A stretch of DNA of 17,084 bases, taken from the NCBI GenBank assembly GCA_012800465.1, contig JAAZJI010000186.1:1-17084 (forward strand), read 5' to 3'. The DNA is from Spirochaetales bacterium (GTDB taxonomy: Bacteria; Spirochaetota; Spirochaetia; Sphaerochaetales; Sphaerochaetaceae). The stretch's first letter is position 1; every line of letters starts with the position of its first letter. Of the stretch, positions 1 to 7,279 are shown one piece after another. The notes beneath the pieces are model-generated. The model made no database searches, was not told where the DNA came from, and saw nothing but the letters and a program-made list of their open reading frames with translations. A program made the position numbers and the translations under genes.

Positions 1-1336
1 CGTAGGTGATGTTCTGCTTCGGCTCGAGACCCGCCAGGTCGTTGAAAAACCACCCGCAGCTGGTATAGCTGTAGTGCTTGTACTTCTGTCCCTGCAGCAG
101 GCACCCGAGAGCCGAAATCTCCTCCTCGCAGGTGGTGTACGGGCTGAGGAACTCCTGCAGGGAAACGAGGTGGGAGGCGACCGGAGCGAAGCCGTCGAGG
201 ACCTTCCGGGTGGTCTCCTCGCTTCCGAGGATCTTCCCGGCCTCCCTGAGGTAGATCTCATCGATCCGTCCGGCCAGCGCATCGAAGGAAGCGCGCAAGG
301 GGGTCCGCCATTTCTGGTTCCACGAAGGGTTGCCTCCCGTGTAGCATCCGCAATCCTTGTACCAGCGCGAAACGCCGTGGGAACACGACCAGGAGCTCCC
401 TCTCTTCTCTTCTCCGTCATGGAGGACCGCCCACTCCTTGGCCGGATTGGCGGCCAGGTAGGCGCCATAGTTGGTGAACGTCAGCTCCCCGCCCGCTTCG
501 GTCTTTTTGATCAGGGCGGCGAGGGCCATGTCCCCGTAGGGTTCGTGGTGTCCGTAGATCTCGCCATCGGTGGCGGTGTGGATCAGGGGGGATTTCTCCT
601 TCTTCCTGATCTCAAGCAGCAGCTTGTAGAGCACGTCCGCATCCCTGAGGTAGTGACCGAAGCTGATCCCTTCGGCGAGGGTGTGGTTGTAGAAGAACGC
701 GGTAACCGTTCCGCCCTTCTCGCCGGTCAGCAGAAACGGTTTCCCATAGGGTGCCGGCTTGCCGTCGAGCAGTCCCTCCTTCTCCGTCTCCTTGGCCTGC
801 CATGGGCTGAGGATGACGAACTTCACGCCGTTTTCCGCGAGGACGTCGATCGTCACGGGATTGATCCCCGTCTCGCTGAGCCAGAGCCCCTCCGATTCCC
901 GGCCGAACCGGGCATGGAAGTCCTCCAGCGCCCACATCACCTGGGTCTGGATGTCGTGCCTCTTCTGCAGCGGCAGGATGGGGTGGTTGTATGCCTGGGC
1001 GATCGCATTGCCGTGGCCCAGGCGGGAAAGGCTCTCCTTGTCCGCCTGGAGGATCGCTTCATAGGTGAGGGGATGGTTGGCCCTCAGCCATGAGAGGAGA
1101 GTGGGGCCGAAGTTGAAGGAAAGGTGTTTGTAGTTGTTGGTCATGCTGAGCACCTGTCCGTAGCCGTTGAGGTAGCGGGAGCGGGTGTTCGCCTGGTAGC
1201 AATCCGCCGTGATGTACTCGTTCCAGTCGTTGAAGGGTTCGGCGGAAGGCTGGGTCTCGATGCGTCCCGTATAGGGGTTTTCTCTTGGTGGTTGATAGAA
1301 ATGGCCGTGTAGAATCAAAGCAGTAGGTGTATTCAT
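1..1336 (-). CDS. GH57 glycoside hydrolase with DUF3536 region (3' end outside window)
   Basis: Partial gene: the first 445 residues are visible and the frame runs off the left edge. The N-terminal half is a glycoside hydrolase family 57 catalytic domain. It opens with the family motif HGHFYQPPREN (residues 10-20). The likely nucleophile is Glu155 in GLWLSE, and the likely acid/base is Asp257 in TDGEIYGHHEP. From about residue 310 it continues into a DUF3536-type region with SSWSCSHGV and a Cys/Trp-rich stretch (CGCYTGGNPSWNQKW). GH57 enzymes act on alpha-glucans as amylases, 4-alpha-glucanotransferases or branching enzymes. The substrate of the DUF3536 subgroup is not known to me. No signal peptide is visible, so it is probably cytoplasmic. 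The ATG was chosen because the family motif begins nine residues in; no Shine-Dalgarno is visible upstream of it. The gene is divergent from deoD. I read the frame across 445 codons and found no shift. Confidence 0.9.
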   Translation of the reverse strand, partial: MNTPTALILHGHFYQPPRENPYTGRIETQPSAEPFNDWNEYITADCYQANTRSRYLNGYGQVLSMTNNYKHLSFNFGPTLLSWLRANHPLTYEAILQADKESLSRLGHGNAIAQAYNHPILPLQKRHDIQTQVMWALEDFHARFGRESEGLWLSETGINPVTIDVLAENGVKFVILSPWQAKETEKEGLLDGKPAPYGKPFLLTGEKGGTVTAFFYNHTLAEGISFGHYLRDADVLYKLLLEIRKKEKSPLIHTATDGEIYGHHEPYGDMALAALIKKTEAGGELTFTNYGAYLAANPAKEWAVLHDGEEKRGSSWSCSHGVSRWYKDCGCYTGGNPSWNQKWRTPLRASFDALAGRIDEIYLREAGKILGSEETTRKVLDGFAPVASHLVSLQEFLSPYTTCEEEISALGCLLQGQKYKHYSYTSCGWFFNDLAGLEPKQNITY

Positions 1337-1345
1337 ATGCAGCGG

Positions 1346-1356
1346 AGTATATCATA
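1346..1356 (-). promoter_or_regulatory. Possible promoter -10 of the GH57/DUF3536 gene
   Basis: On the minus strand, overlapping -10-like hexamers TATGAT (1356-1351) and TATACT (1351-1346) lie just 9-14 nt before the ATG at 1336. No convincing -35 sits at the right distance. With TATACT, transcription would start at about 1339, giving a leader of only a few nucleotides, which would agree with the missing Shine-Dalgarno. The call is weak. Confidence 0.3.
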
Positions 1357-1412
1357 AGGGGGCGAGGCGTGCATAGCTTGCAAAAAGGCGCCACCTCGGT
1401 GAGAATGCCGAT

Positions 1413-2120
1413 ATGAGCATTCACATCGTGGCCGATAAGCGCCTTGTCGCCCCGGACGTCCTGCTACCCGGCGACCCCTTGAGGGCGGAGCACATCGCCA
1501 AGACGTTCCTCGCGGATCTCGTCCACTACAACACGATTCGGGGTATGAACGGATACACCGGGTCATGGAACGGACACCGCGTCAGCGTCCAGGGGACCGG
1601 GATGGGGATGCCCTCCTTTTCGATCTACGCCCACGAGCTGATCGATGTCTATGGAGCGAAGCGCCTGATGAGGGTCGGAACCTGCGGAACGATGAGCGAA
1701 GAGTTGAACCTTCGCGACGTCCTGATCGCCCAGGCCTCCGACTGTGACAGCGGGATGAATCCCAGCCGCTTCGGTCTCTATCAGTTCGCCCCGACCGCCA
1801 CATACGCCCTCCTGGAGAAAGCGGTTCGAACGGCAAGGGAGCTCAACGTGAAGGCAGTGGTCGGAACGGTGTTCACCAGCGACCAGTTCTACGATGAAAA
1901 AGCGGAAGAGAAGAACGCCCTGGCGATGAAGGCGGGAGCCCTCGCCGTCGAGATGGAGAGCGCCGAACTCTATACCCTTGCCCGGCTGAAGCGGATCCAG
2001 GCCCTCACGCTGCTGACCGTCAGCGATTCGATCCTCACCGGGGAGCAGGTTCCTCCCAGGGAGCGACAGGACACCTTCGATTCGATGATCGAGCTCGCGC
2101 TCCATACGCTTTTTACGTAA
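1413..2120 (+). CDS. deoD: Purine nucleoside phosphorylase, DeoD type
   Basis: Purine nucleoside phosphorylase of the hexameric NP-II (E. coli DeoD) type, 235 aa, close to the usual ~239. It splits purine (deoxy)nucleosides with phosphate into base plus (deoxy)ribose-1-phosphate in cytoplasmic purine salvage. Visible motifs are GDPLR (residues 20-24, phosphate-binding Gly20 and Arg24), Arg43, RVGTCGT (Arg87, phosphate), VEMES (179-183, ribose binding) and VSDS with Asp205, which corresponds to catalytic Asp204 of E. coli DeoD. The start is the ATG preceded by GGTGAG at 1399-1404; the protein aligns from its N-terminus with known DeoD. It stands alone, with a divergent GH57 gene 76 bases upstream and a terminator-like hairpin downstream. 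No pentose or nucleoside transporter is adjacent. Confidence 0.95.
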   Translation: MSIHIVADKRLVAPDVLLPGDPLRAEHIAKTFLADLVHYNTIRGMNGYTGSWNGHRVSVQGTGMGMPSFSIYAHELIDVYGAKRLMRVGTCGTMSEELNLRDVLIAQASDCDSGMNPSRFGLYQFAPTATYALLEKAVRTARELNVKAVVGTVFTSDQFYDEKAEEKNALAMKAGALAVEMESAELYTLARLKRIQALTLLTVSDSILTGEQVPPRERQDTFDSMIELALHTLFT

Positions 2121-2171
2121 GGAAGACCACCGGAGATATCACATCCGGCTGGGCCGCATCGACGGAAAGAT

Positions 2172-2191
2172 TCGCCGGCGGCGAGCTTTTT
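2172..2191 (+). terminator. Likely intrinsic terminator of deoD
   Basis: Hairpin TCGCC-GGC-GGCGA (2172-2184) followed two bases later by TTTTT (2187-2191), about 50 bases after the deoD stop. An outer inverted repeat, GACGGAA (2161-2167) and TTCCGTC (2194-2200), encloses it and could extend the stem. The T tract is short. Confidence 0.5.
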
Positions 2192-2409
2192 CCTTCCGTC
2201 CTCCGTACGGAGCAGGACGTTCGTGCAAGTATCCGGTAAGCTCTTTTTCAGTGGTTCAGCTTTATGAGAGTGAAACCTGTTACGTATGTCACTATATTCA
2301 ACAATAATTAAGTAAACTATAAAAATATCGGTTTTTAAAGGTATGAATACAAGGAAGTTGCGTGATTGAAATAATTGAAAACCAATGATGAGACCTGCTT
2401 TTTATTTGG

Positions 2410-2437
2410 TTGAACGGGTGGCAATGTTGATTATAAT
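2410..2437 (+). promoter_or_regulatory. Sigma70-type promoter of the sugar operon
   Basis: TTGAAC (2410-2415), a 16-base spacer, then a perfect TATAAT (2432-2437). Transcription would start near 2444, leaving a leader of about 190 nt before the oxidoreductase ATG at 2632. The leader is long enough to hold regulation, but I do not recognise a known riboswitch in it. A second, weaker -10-like TACGCT with an upstream TG lies at 2604-2609. Confidence 0.6.
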
Positions 2438-2484
2438 CCAGATTTCTAAGAAATAAACAGAGAAGTAGTGACACAAGTTCGAGG

Positions 2485-2504
2485 GTGAAACGGGCCCGGT
2501 TTTC
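2485..2504 (+). promoter_or_regulatory. Candidate operator, imperfect palindrome in the operon leader
   Basis: An imperfect palindrome centred on GGGCCC (2492-2497), with TGAAAC to its left and GGTTTTC to its right. The AAAC/GTTT-type arms around a GC centre recall LacI-family operators of sugar operons, but the spacing is longer than their typical 14 bp. It lies about 40 nt after the predicted transcription start. No regulator gene is in the window. Confidence 0.25.
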
Positions 2505-2631
2505 CATCCGTTCGGAATGAGAAGCAGTATTTTATTGCTCTTCGCATGTCAATAAAACATATGAAGTACCAATCTTGCTTATGGAATTCCCTTTCCAGTG
2601 TGCTACGCTTTAGATAAGGAATGGAGGGGTT

Positions 2632-3771
2632 ATGAAGAGAATTGCGTATGGTATGGTGGGGGGAGGTCCCGGTGCGTTCATCGGCGACGTCCACCGCAAA
2701 GCGATCGGAATGGATGGACTCGCCGTTTTGAAAGCGGGTTCATTCAGTCGGGATCCGGCCAAGTAGAACGCTCATGGCAAAGCCCTCGGTTTGAGCGAAG
2801 ACCGGCTGTACAAAGATTATCGCGAGATGGCCAGGATGGAGGGCGCACGCGCGGACGGAATCAAGTTCGTCGTCGTCGTTACCCCGAACAGCACCCACTT
2901 CGAAGTATGTAAAGCGTTTCTGGAGCAGGGGATCCACGTGGTCTGCGACAAGCCGTTGACGTGGAAGGTCGAAGAGAGCGAGGAGCTTCGGCGCCTGGCC
3001 AAGGAGAAGAACCTGCTTTTCGCGGTGACGTACACGTACACCGGGTATCCCGCGGTGAAGCAGATGCGGAAGATGGTCCGCGACGGTCTTCTGGGAAAGA
3101 TCCGGTTCGTGAACGCCGAGTATCCTCAGGATTGGCTCGCCAATCCCGTCGACGAGTCGAGTCCGATCGCCCCTTGGCGGATGGATCCCGAAGTCTCCGG
3201 CATCTCCAACTGTCTCGGCGATATCGGAAGCCACATCGAAAACCTCGTCGCGACGGTGACCGGCCTGAAGATCAGCCGGGTCTGCGCCCGCCTCGATTCA
3301 CTCGTCGAGGGACGGACGCTGGACGACAACGCCACGGTCATGGTCGAGTATGAGGGCGGGGCGAAAGGAGTCTACTGGTCCAGCCAGGTCGCCTTCGGCT
3401 ATGACAACGCCCTGCGGATCCGGATCTTCGGTGAAAAGGGCGGACTGGAGTGGGCCCAGGAGGATCCCGACCACTTCATCTTCACGCCGAGCGACGCTCC
3501 GAAGCAGGTGTTCAGCCGCGGCCGCGACCCGTTTGCCGAAGAGGCTCAACGATACAGCAGGATTCCTTCCGGCCACCCCGAAGGTGTCTATGAAGCGTTC
3601 GCGAACATCTATCTTCCCTTCGTCACCGCCTTGGCGAAACATCTGAATGGAGAACGGCTGGAAGCTTCCGACCTCGATTTCCCGTCAGTGGATGAGGGGC
3701 TTGAAGGAGTCCGTTTCATTAACCGATGCGTCCAAAGCAGCAAGCAGGGCGCACTCTGGGTCGAAATGTAA
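2632..3771 (+). pseudogene. Gfo/Idh/MocA-family sugar dehydrogenase, interrupted by TAG at codon 45
   Basis: NAD(P)-dependent oxidoreductase of the Gfo/Idh/MocA family; full frame 379 codons plus stop. Family members oxidise sugars or cyclitols, often to keto forms. The N-terminal Rossmann motif VGGGPGAFIGDVHRKA is present (about residues 9-24), followed by VTPNSTHF, CDKP with catalytic-type Lys107, YPQDW, GDIGSH with His201 and GEKGGLEWAQE. Codon 45 (2764-2766) is TAG, between SRDPAK and NAHGKALGL; the frame before and after it is intact and family-like. Restarting at TTG 2791 would drop the first 53 residues, including the dinucleotide-binding loop, so that product should be inactive. GGAGG at 2623-2627 supports the ATG at 2632. 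This is the first gene of the sugar operon; the next gene starts 16 bases after its TAA. A recent nonsense mutation (for example TCG to TAG) or a sequencing error is most likely. Confidence 0.85.
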
Positions 3772-3773
3772 CA

Positions 3774-3778
3774 AGGAG
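3774..3778 (+). promoter_or_regulatory. Ribosome binding site fixing the isomerase start
   Basis: AGGAG, 9 bases before the ATG at 3788 and just after the oxidoreductase TAA. It favours 3788 over the in-frame upstream ATG at 3647, which lies inside the oxidoreductase gene. Confidence 0.75.
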
Positions 3779-3787
3779 AGAAACACG

Positions 3788-4780
3788 ATGGCTAGAAAGG
3801 TAACGATATTCACCGGACAATGGGCCGATCTTCCCTTCGAGGAAGTCTGCCGGATCATCAGCGAGATGGGGTACGACGGGCTGGAGATCGCCTGCTGGGG
3901 CGACCACATGGACGTCAGGAAGGCGGCCACCGATCCCGCATATGTGGAGGACAGGCTGGCGACGCTGAAGAAGTACGACCTCGGCTGCTGGGCCCTCGGC
4001 AACCACCTCGCCGGCCAGTGCGTCGGGGATGCGTTCGGCGATCCCCGCTTGGCGGGATTCGCTCCGAAGGAGCTGGCGGGGGATGACGAAGCGATCCGGG
4101 CCTGGGGAATCGAGCAGATGAAGTATACCGCCCGGGCGGCGAAGAACATGGGCTGCTATGTGGTGACCGGCTTCATGGGTTCACCGATCTGGAAGTACCT
4201 CTACTCCTTCCCGGCGAATACTCCCGAGCTGATCGAGGAAGGGTACCGGGAGATCCTCAGGCTGTGGACCCCGATCCTGGACGAGTTCGACAAGCAGGGC
4301 GTCAAGTTCGCCCTCGAGGTCCATCCCTCGGAGATCGCCTACGACTACTACACGACGAAAAAGCTCTTCGAAGTGTTTGGCGGAAGAAAGACGCTGGGCA
4401 TCAACTTCGACCCGAGCCACCTCCAGTGGCAGGGGATCGACCCGGCGCTCTTCTATCGTGATTTCGCCGATTCGATCTATCACATCCACATCAAGGATTC
4501 GGTGGTGAAGCTGGATGGCCGAAGCGGGATTCTCGGATCCCATCTGATGTTCGGTGACCTGCGCCGGGGATGGAACTTCGTCTCGCCGGGGCACGGGGAC
4601 GTCGACTTCGACATGATCATCCGCGAAGCGAACGCCGCCGGTTATCAGGGCCCGCTTTCCGTCGAATGGGAAGACAACGGGATGGATCGGCTCTTCGGCG
4701 CCCGGGAAGCGCTGGAGCTGGTCCGACGGATCGATTTTTCCCCTTCAACGATCGATTTTGATGGAGCGATGGAGAACTGA
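3788..4780 (+). CDS. TIM-barrel sugar phosphate isomerase/epimerase family enzyme
   Basis: 330-aa protein of the xylose isomerase-like TIM-barrel (AP_endonuc_2/IolE) superfamily. These cytoplasmic, metal-dependent enzymes isomerise, epimerise or dehydrate sugars, keto-sugars and inosose. Likely metal or catalytic residues are Glu177 in FALEVHPSE, Asp208 and His211 in INFDPSHLQW, His232/His234 in YHIHIKD and Glu293 in SVEWED. The N-terminus (KVTIFTGQWADLPFEEV) begins the barrel directly, so the ATG after the AGGAG is right. Pairing with a Gfo/Idh/MocA dehydrogenase is common: the dehydrogenase makes a keto-sugar and the TIM-barrel partner processes it. The exact substrate cannot be read from the sequence. 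Its TGA overlaps the ATPase ATG by one base. Its last codons hold a 10-base direct repeat (GATCGATTTT at 4729 and 4750). Confidence 0.85.
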   Translation: MARKVTIFTGQWADLPFEEVCRIISEMGYDGLEIACWGDHMDVRKAATDPAYVEDRLATLKKYDLGCWALGNHLAGQCVGDAFGDPRLAGFAPKELAGDDEAIRAWGIEQMKYTARAAKNMGCYVVTGFMGSPIWKYLYSFPANTPELIEEGYREILRLWTPILDEFDKQGVKFALEVHPSEIAYDYYTTKKLFEVFGGRKTLGINFDPSHLQWQGIDPALFYRDFADSIYHIHIKDSVVKLDGRSGILGSHLMFGDLRRGWNFVSPGHGDVDFDMIIREANAAGYQGPLSVEWEDNGMDRLFGAREALELVRRIDFSPSTIDFDGAMEN

Positions 4781-6300
4781 TGGCGAAACGTCCACCAATT
4801 CTGGAGCTGGAGGGGATCGTCAAGGAGTTCTCGACGGTCCGGGTGCTTGACCAGGTGAGCGTATCGATCCGCCCGGGTGAGATCATGGGGCTTGTCGGCG
4901 AAAACGGAGCCGGCAAGTCCACACTGATAAAGATCATCTGCGGAATCTACGAGGAAACGAGCGGAACGATCCGTCTTGACGGAAACCCGGTCCGTATTCC
5001 CGACTACATCACCGCGAAAGGCCTGGGAATCGGCCTGGTCCCCCAGGAGTTCAACCTGATCAACTACCTCACGGTCTACGAGAACATCTTCCTCGGCAAT
5101 GAGCGGAAGAAGGGCGTGTTCCTCGACAAGCACAGGATGCGACAGGAGTCGAAAGCCCAGCTGGAATCGCTGAAGATGCCGATCGACGTCCATCGGACGG
5201 TGAGCGACCTTTCAGTCGCTGAAAAGCAGATGGTCGAGATCGCCAAGGCGATGGTGCTCGATGCCCGGATCCTGATCTTCGACGAGCCGACGACCGCCCT
5301 GACCGGTGTGGAGGTTCAGCACCTCTTCGCCCTGATGCGCAAGCTCAAGGAGCAGGGGGTCACGATGATCTTCGTCAGCCACAAGCTCGGTGAAGTGATG
5401 ACGATCTGCGATCGCGTCACGATCCTGCGCGACGGACACCTGGTTTCGGTCGACGAGATCAGGGATCTTGACACCACGATCATCGCCCGGAAGATGGTCG
5501 GTCGGGATTTCAGCCAGGTCTTCCCCGACAAGATCGATTCGACGGGAAAACCGCCGCTTCTCGAAGTGGAAGGTCTTACATGTCCGAATCTCCTCCGGGA
5601 TGTCTCGTTCACCCTCCGCAAAGGGGAGATCCTGGGTTTCGCCGGGCTGGTCGGAGCCGGCCGGACCGAAACGATGGAAACGATCATGGGCCTGAGGAAA
5701 ATGAGCTCGGGAACAATCCGGTTCGATGGAAAGCCGATCAGGATCGGCAGTCCCCGGGATGCGGTGAACCATGGACTCGCGTACATCAGCGAGGATCGCC
5801 AGGGCAAGGGGATCGTCATGGATTACGACATTCCCAAGAACATCACCCTGATCTCGCTCAAGGAGAAGTATGTGAAACGAGGGCTGATCGACAAGAGCAG
5901 CGAGGAGCAAAGCGGCAAGGAATACGTCAAGGGGTTCAACATCGTCGCGGCTTCACACAGGGCGCCCCTCCGCTTCTTCAGCGGAGGCAATCAGCAGAAA
6001 GTGTATCTGGCGCGGTGGATCGACACGAAGCCCCGGGTACTCATCCTGGATGAGCCCACCCGCGGAATCGACGTCAATGCGAAACGGGAGATCTATGAAT
6101 TCATCCACAGTCTCGCCGAGGAGGGGATCAGCTGCATCGTGGTCAGCAGCGAGATGGAGGAGGTGATCGGGATGTGCGACCGGGTGTATGTCATGCGCGA
6201 AGGAAGAATCGCCGGACATCTGGAGAAGGAGCACATCACCGAGGAGAATATCGTATTCAACGCGACCGGGATACAAAAAGGGGTCAAGAGAGATGGCTGA
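4780..6300 (+). CDS. Sugar ABC transporter, tandem ATPase (CUT2, RbsA/MglA type)
   Basis: 506-aa protein with two ABC domains in one chain, the usual length for RbsA/MglA/XylG-type ATPases, which power monosaccharide or cyclitol import from the cytoplasmic face. First domain: Walker A GENGAGKST (40-48), Q-loop VPQE, degenerate signature LSVAEKQ (144-150), Walker B ILIFDEP (164-170) and His201 in FVSHK. Second domain: degenerate Walker A GLVGAGRTE (289-297) lacking the usual Lys, signature SGGNQQK (401-407) and Walker B LILDEPTRGID (421-431). An altered second nucleotide site is normal for this family. The ATG overlaps the isomerase stop by one base, and the 3' end overlaps the permease start by 8 bases, implying coupled translation. 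Substrate unknown. Confidence 0.95.
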   Translation: MAKRPPILELEGIVKEFSTVRVLDQVSVSIRPGEIMGLVGENGAGKSTLIKIICGIYEETSGTIRLDGNPVRIPDYITAKGLGIGLVPQEFNLINYLTVYENIFLGNERKKGVFLDKHRMRQESKAQLESLKMPIDVHRTVSDLSVAEKQMVEIAKAMVLDARILIFDEPTTALTGVEVQHLFALMRKLKEQGVTMIFVSHKLGEVMTICDRVTILRDGHLVSVDEIRDLDTTIIARKMVGRDFSQVFPDKIDSTGKPPLLEVEGLTCPNLLRDVSFTLRKGEILGFAGLVGAGRTETMETIMGLRKMSSGTIRFDGKPIRIGSPRDAVNHGLAYISEDRQGKGIVMDYDIPKNITLISLKEKYVKRGLIDKSSEEQSGKEYVKGFNIVAASHRAPLRFFSGGNQQKVYLARWIDTKPRVLILDEPTRGIDVNAKREIYEFIHSLAEEGISCIVVSSEMEEVIGMCDRVYVMREGRIAGHLEKEHITEENIVFNATGIQKGVKRDG

Positions 6301-7267
6301 GCATAAGATCAAGAATTACATACGGAACTACCGGATCAAAGACCACTCGCTGGGAATGGCGTTCATCATCCTGTTCGTGATCGCGACGATCGTCGGCTGG
6401 CCGAACTTCCTCAAGATCCGGAACCTGACCAACATCCTCCGGCAGGTGTCCTATACGGGAATCATCGGCCTTGGGATGACGTTCGTCATCATCAGCGGCG
6501 GAATCGACCTCTCGGTGGGATCGATGGCGGCCTTCGTCGGGGGCGTCTCGATCTTCTTCCTCAACCTGTTCGGCCCCGGTTCGACGTCTGGTCTGGTTCT
6601 CACGTTCTTCTTCGCCCTGGTCTTCGGGTCGCTCCTGGGCGCTCTGAACGGAGTGATGGTCGCGAAGTTCAGGATGGCCCCGTTCATCGTGACGTTGGGG
6701 ACGATGTCGATCTTCAGGTCGCTGATCCAATACTTTTCGAACGCCGGAACGATCCTCTCGGTGAACATGGGGTTCGGAAACCTCGGAAGCAGCATCTTCC
6801 TCGGCCTTCCCGTTCCCGTCTGGTTCTTTCTGATCATCGGGATATCCCTCCATGTCATTCTCAACCATACGAGCTTCGGTCGCTATCTCTGCGCGACCGG
6901 AGCGAATGAGCAGGTCGCCCGCTACTCGGCGATCAAGGTCTCCCTGGTGAAGTTCATCCCCTACGTGATCACCGGCTTCACCGTCGGCGTCACGGCGATC
7001 ATGTGGTCGAGCAGGCTCAACTGCATCAACCCCAGCGACTGCGCCGGCTACGAGATGGACGCGATCGCGGCGGCGGTCATCGGCGGGACGCTGATGAGCG
7101 GAGGGAAGGGGAGCATCATCGGCACGATGATGGGAGCGGTGATGCTCGGCATCATCAACAACATGCTTGTCATGGGGGGCATCAGCGCGTTCCTCCAGCA
7201 AGCGGTCAGAGGATTCGTGATCATTGTCGCGGTGTTGCTTCAGTACAACAGCGACAACAACAAATAA
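6293..7267 (+). CDS. Sugar ABC transporter permease (CUT2, RbsC type)
   Basis: 324-aa inner-membrane permease of the RbsC/BPD_transp_2 family, which forms the channel for the ATPase just upstream. It is almost wholly hydrophobic, with about 8-10 predicted membrane segments starting at residue ~20. Family signatures are GGIDLSVGS (69-77) and, near the C-terminus, YEMDAIAAAVIGGTLMSGG, followed by a small-residue helix GTMMGAVMLGIINN. The start chosen is ATG 6293, because the family N-terminus (a short charged leader then the first helix) follows it; an upstream in-frame ATG at 6188 would add 35 atypical residues within the ATPase gene. It overlaps the ATPase stop by 8 bases and ends 12 bases before the binding protein. 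Confidence 0.95.
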   Translation: MAEHKIKNYIRNYRIKDHSLGMAFIILFVIATIVGWPNFLKIRNLTNILRQVSYTGIIGLGMTFVIISGGIDLSVGSMAAFVGGVSIFFLNLFGPGSTSGLVLTFFFALVFGSLLGALNGVMVAKFRMAPFIVTLGTMSIFRSLIQYFSNAGTILSVNMGFGNLGSSIFLGLPVPVWFFLIIGISLHVILNHTSFGRYLCATGANEQVARYSAIKVSLVKFIPYVITGFTVGVTAIMWSSRLNCINPSDCAGYEMDAIAAAVIGGTLMSGGKGSIIGTMMGAVMLGIINNMLVMGGISAFLQQAVRGFVIIVAVLLQYNSDNNK

Positions 7268-7279
7268 CAGGAGGCTACC

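Larger units (their letters stand above)
2121..2631 (+). other. 511-base intergenic region, partly AT-rich
   Basis: No credible protein gene in either strand. The first ~100 bases are GC-rich and hold a terminator-like hairpin. From about 2220 to 2620 the base composition turns clearly AT-rich against the GC-rich coding flanks. This part contains a strong promoter-like pair (2410-2437), an imperfect palindrome (2485-2504) and the Shine-Dalgarno GGAGG (2623-2627) of the next operon. The short open frames here, such as one on the minus strand at 2298-2507, resemble no family I know and have no usable start signal. Confidence 0.6.

Noticed and set aside
74..1093. A 339-codon open frame on the plus strand
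   Set aside because: It lies opposite the GH57/DUF3536 gene, whose translation has clear family motifs on the minus strand; the plus-strand product resembles nothing and is a shadow of GC-rich codons.
2298..2507. A 69-codon minus-strand ORF in the AT-rich gap
   Set aside because: No family resemblance, no good ribosome site, and it runs through the promoter of the sugar operon; AT-rich DNA yields such frames by chance.
2764..2766. Reassignment of TAG to an amino acid in this organism
   Set aside because: Four other genes in the window (8284, 14086, 14987, 16894) end at TAG at the expected family C-terminus, so TAG works as a stop here.
4729..4759. Ten-base direct repeat GATCGATTTT near the ATPase start
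   Set aside because: Both copies encode IDF-type residues at the end of the isomerase gene; a regulatory role has no other support.
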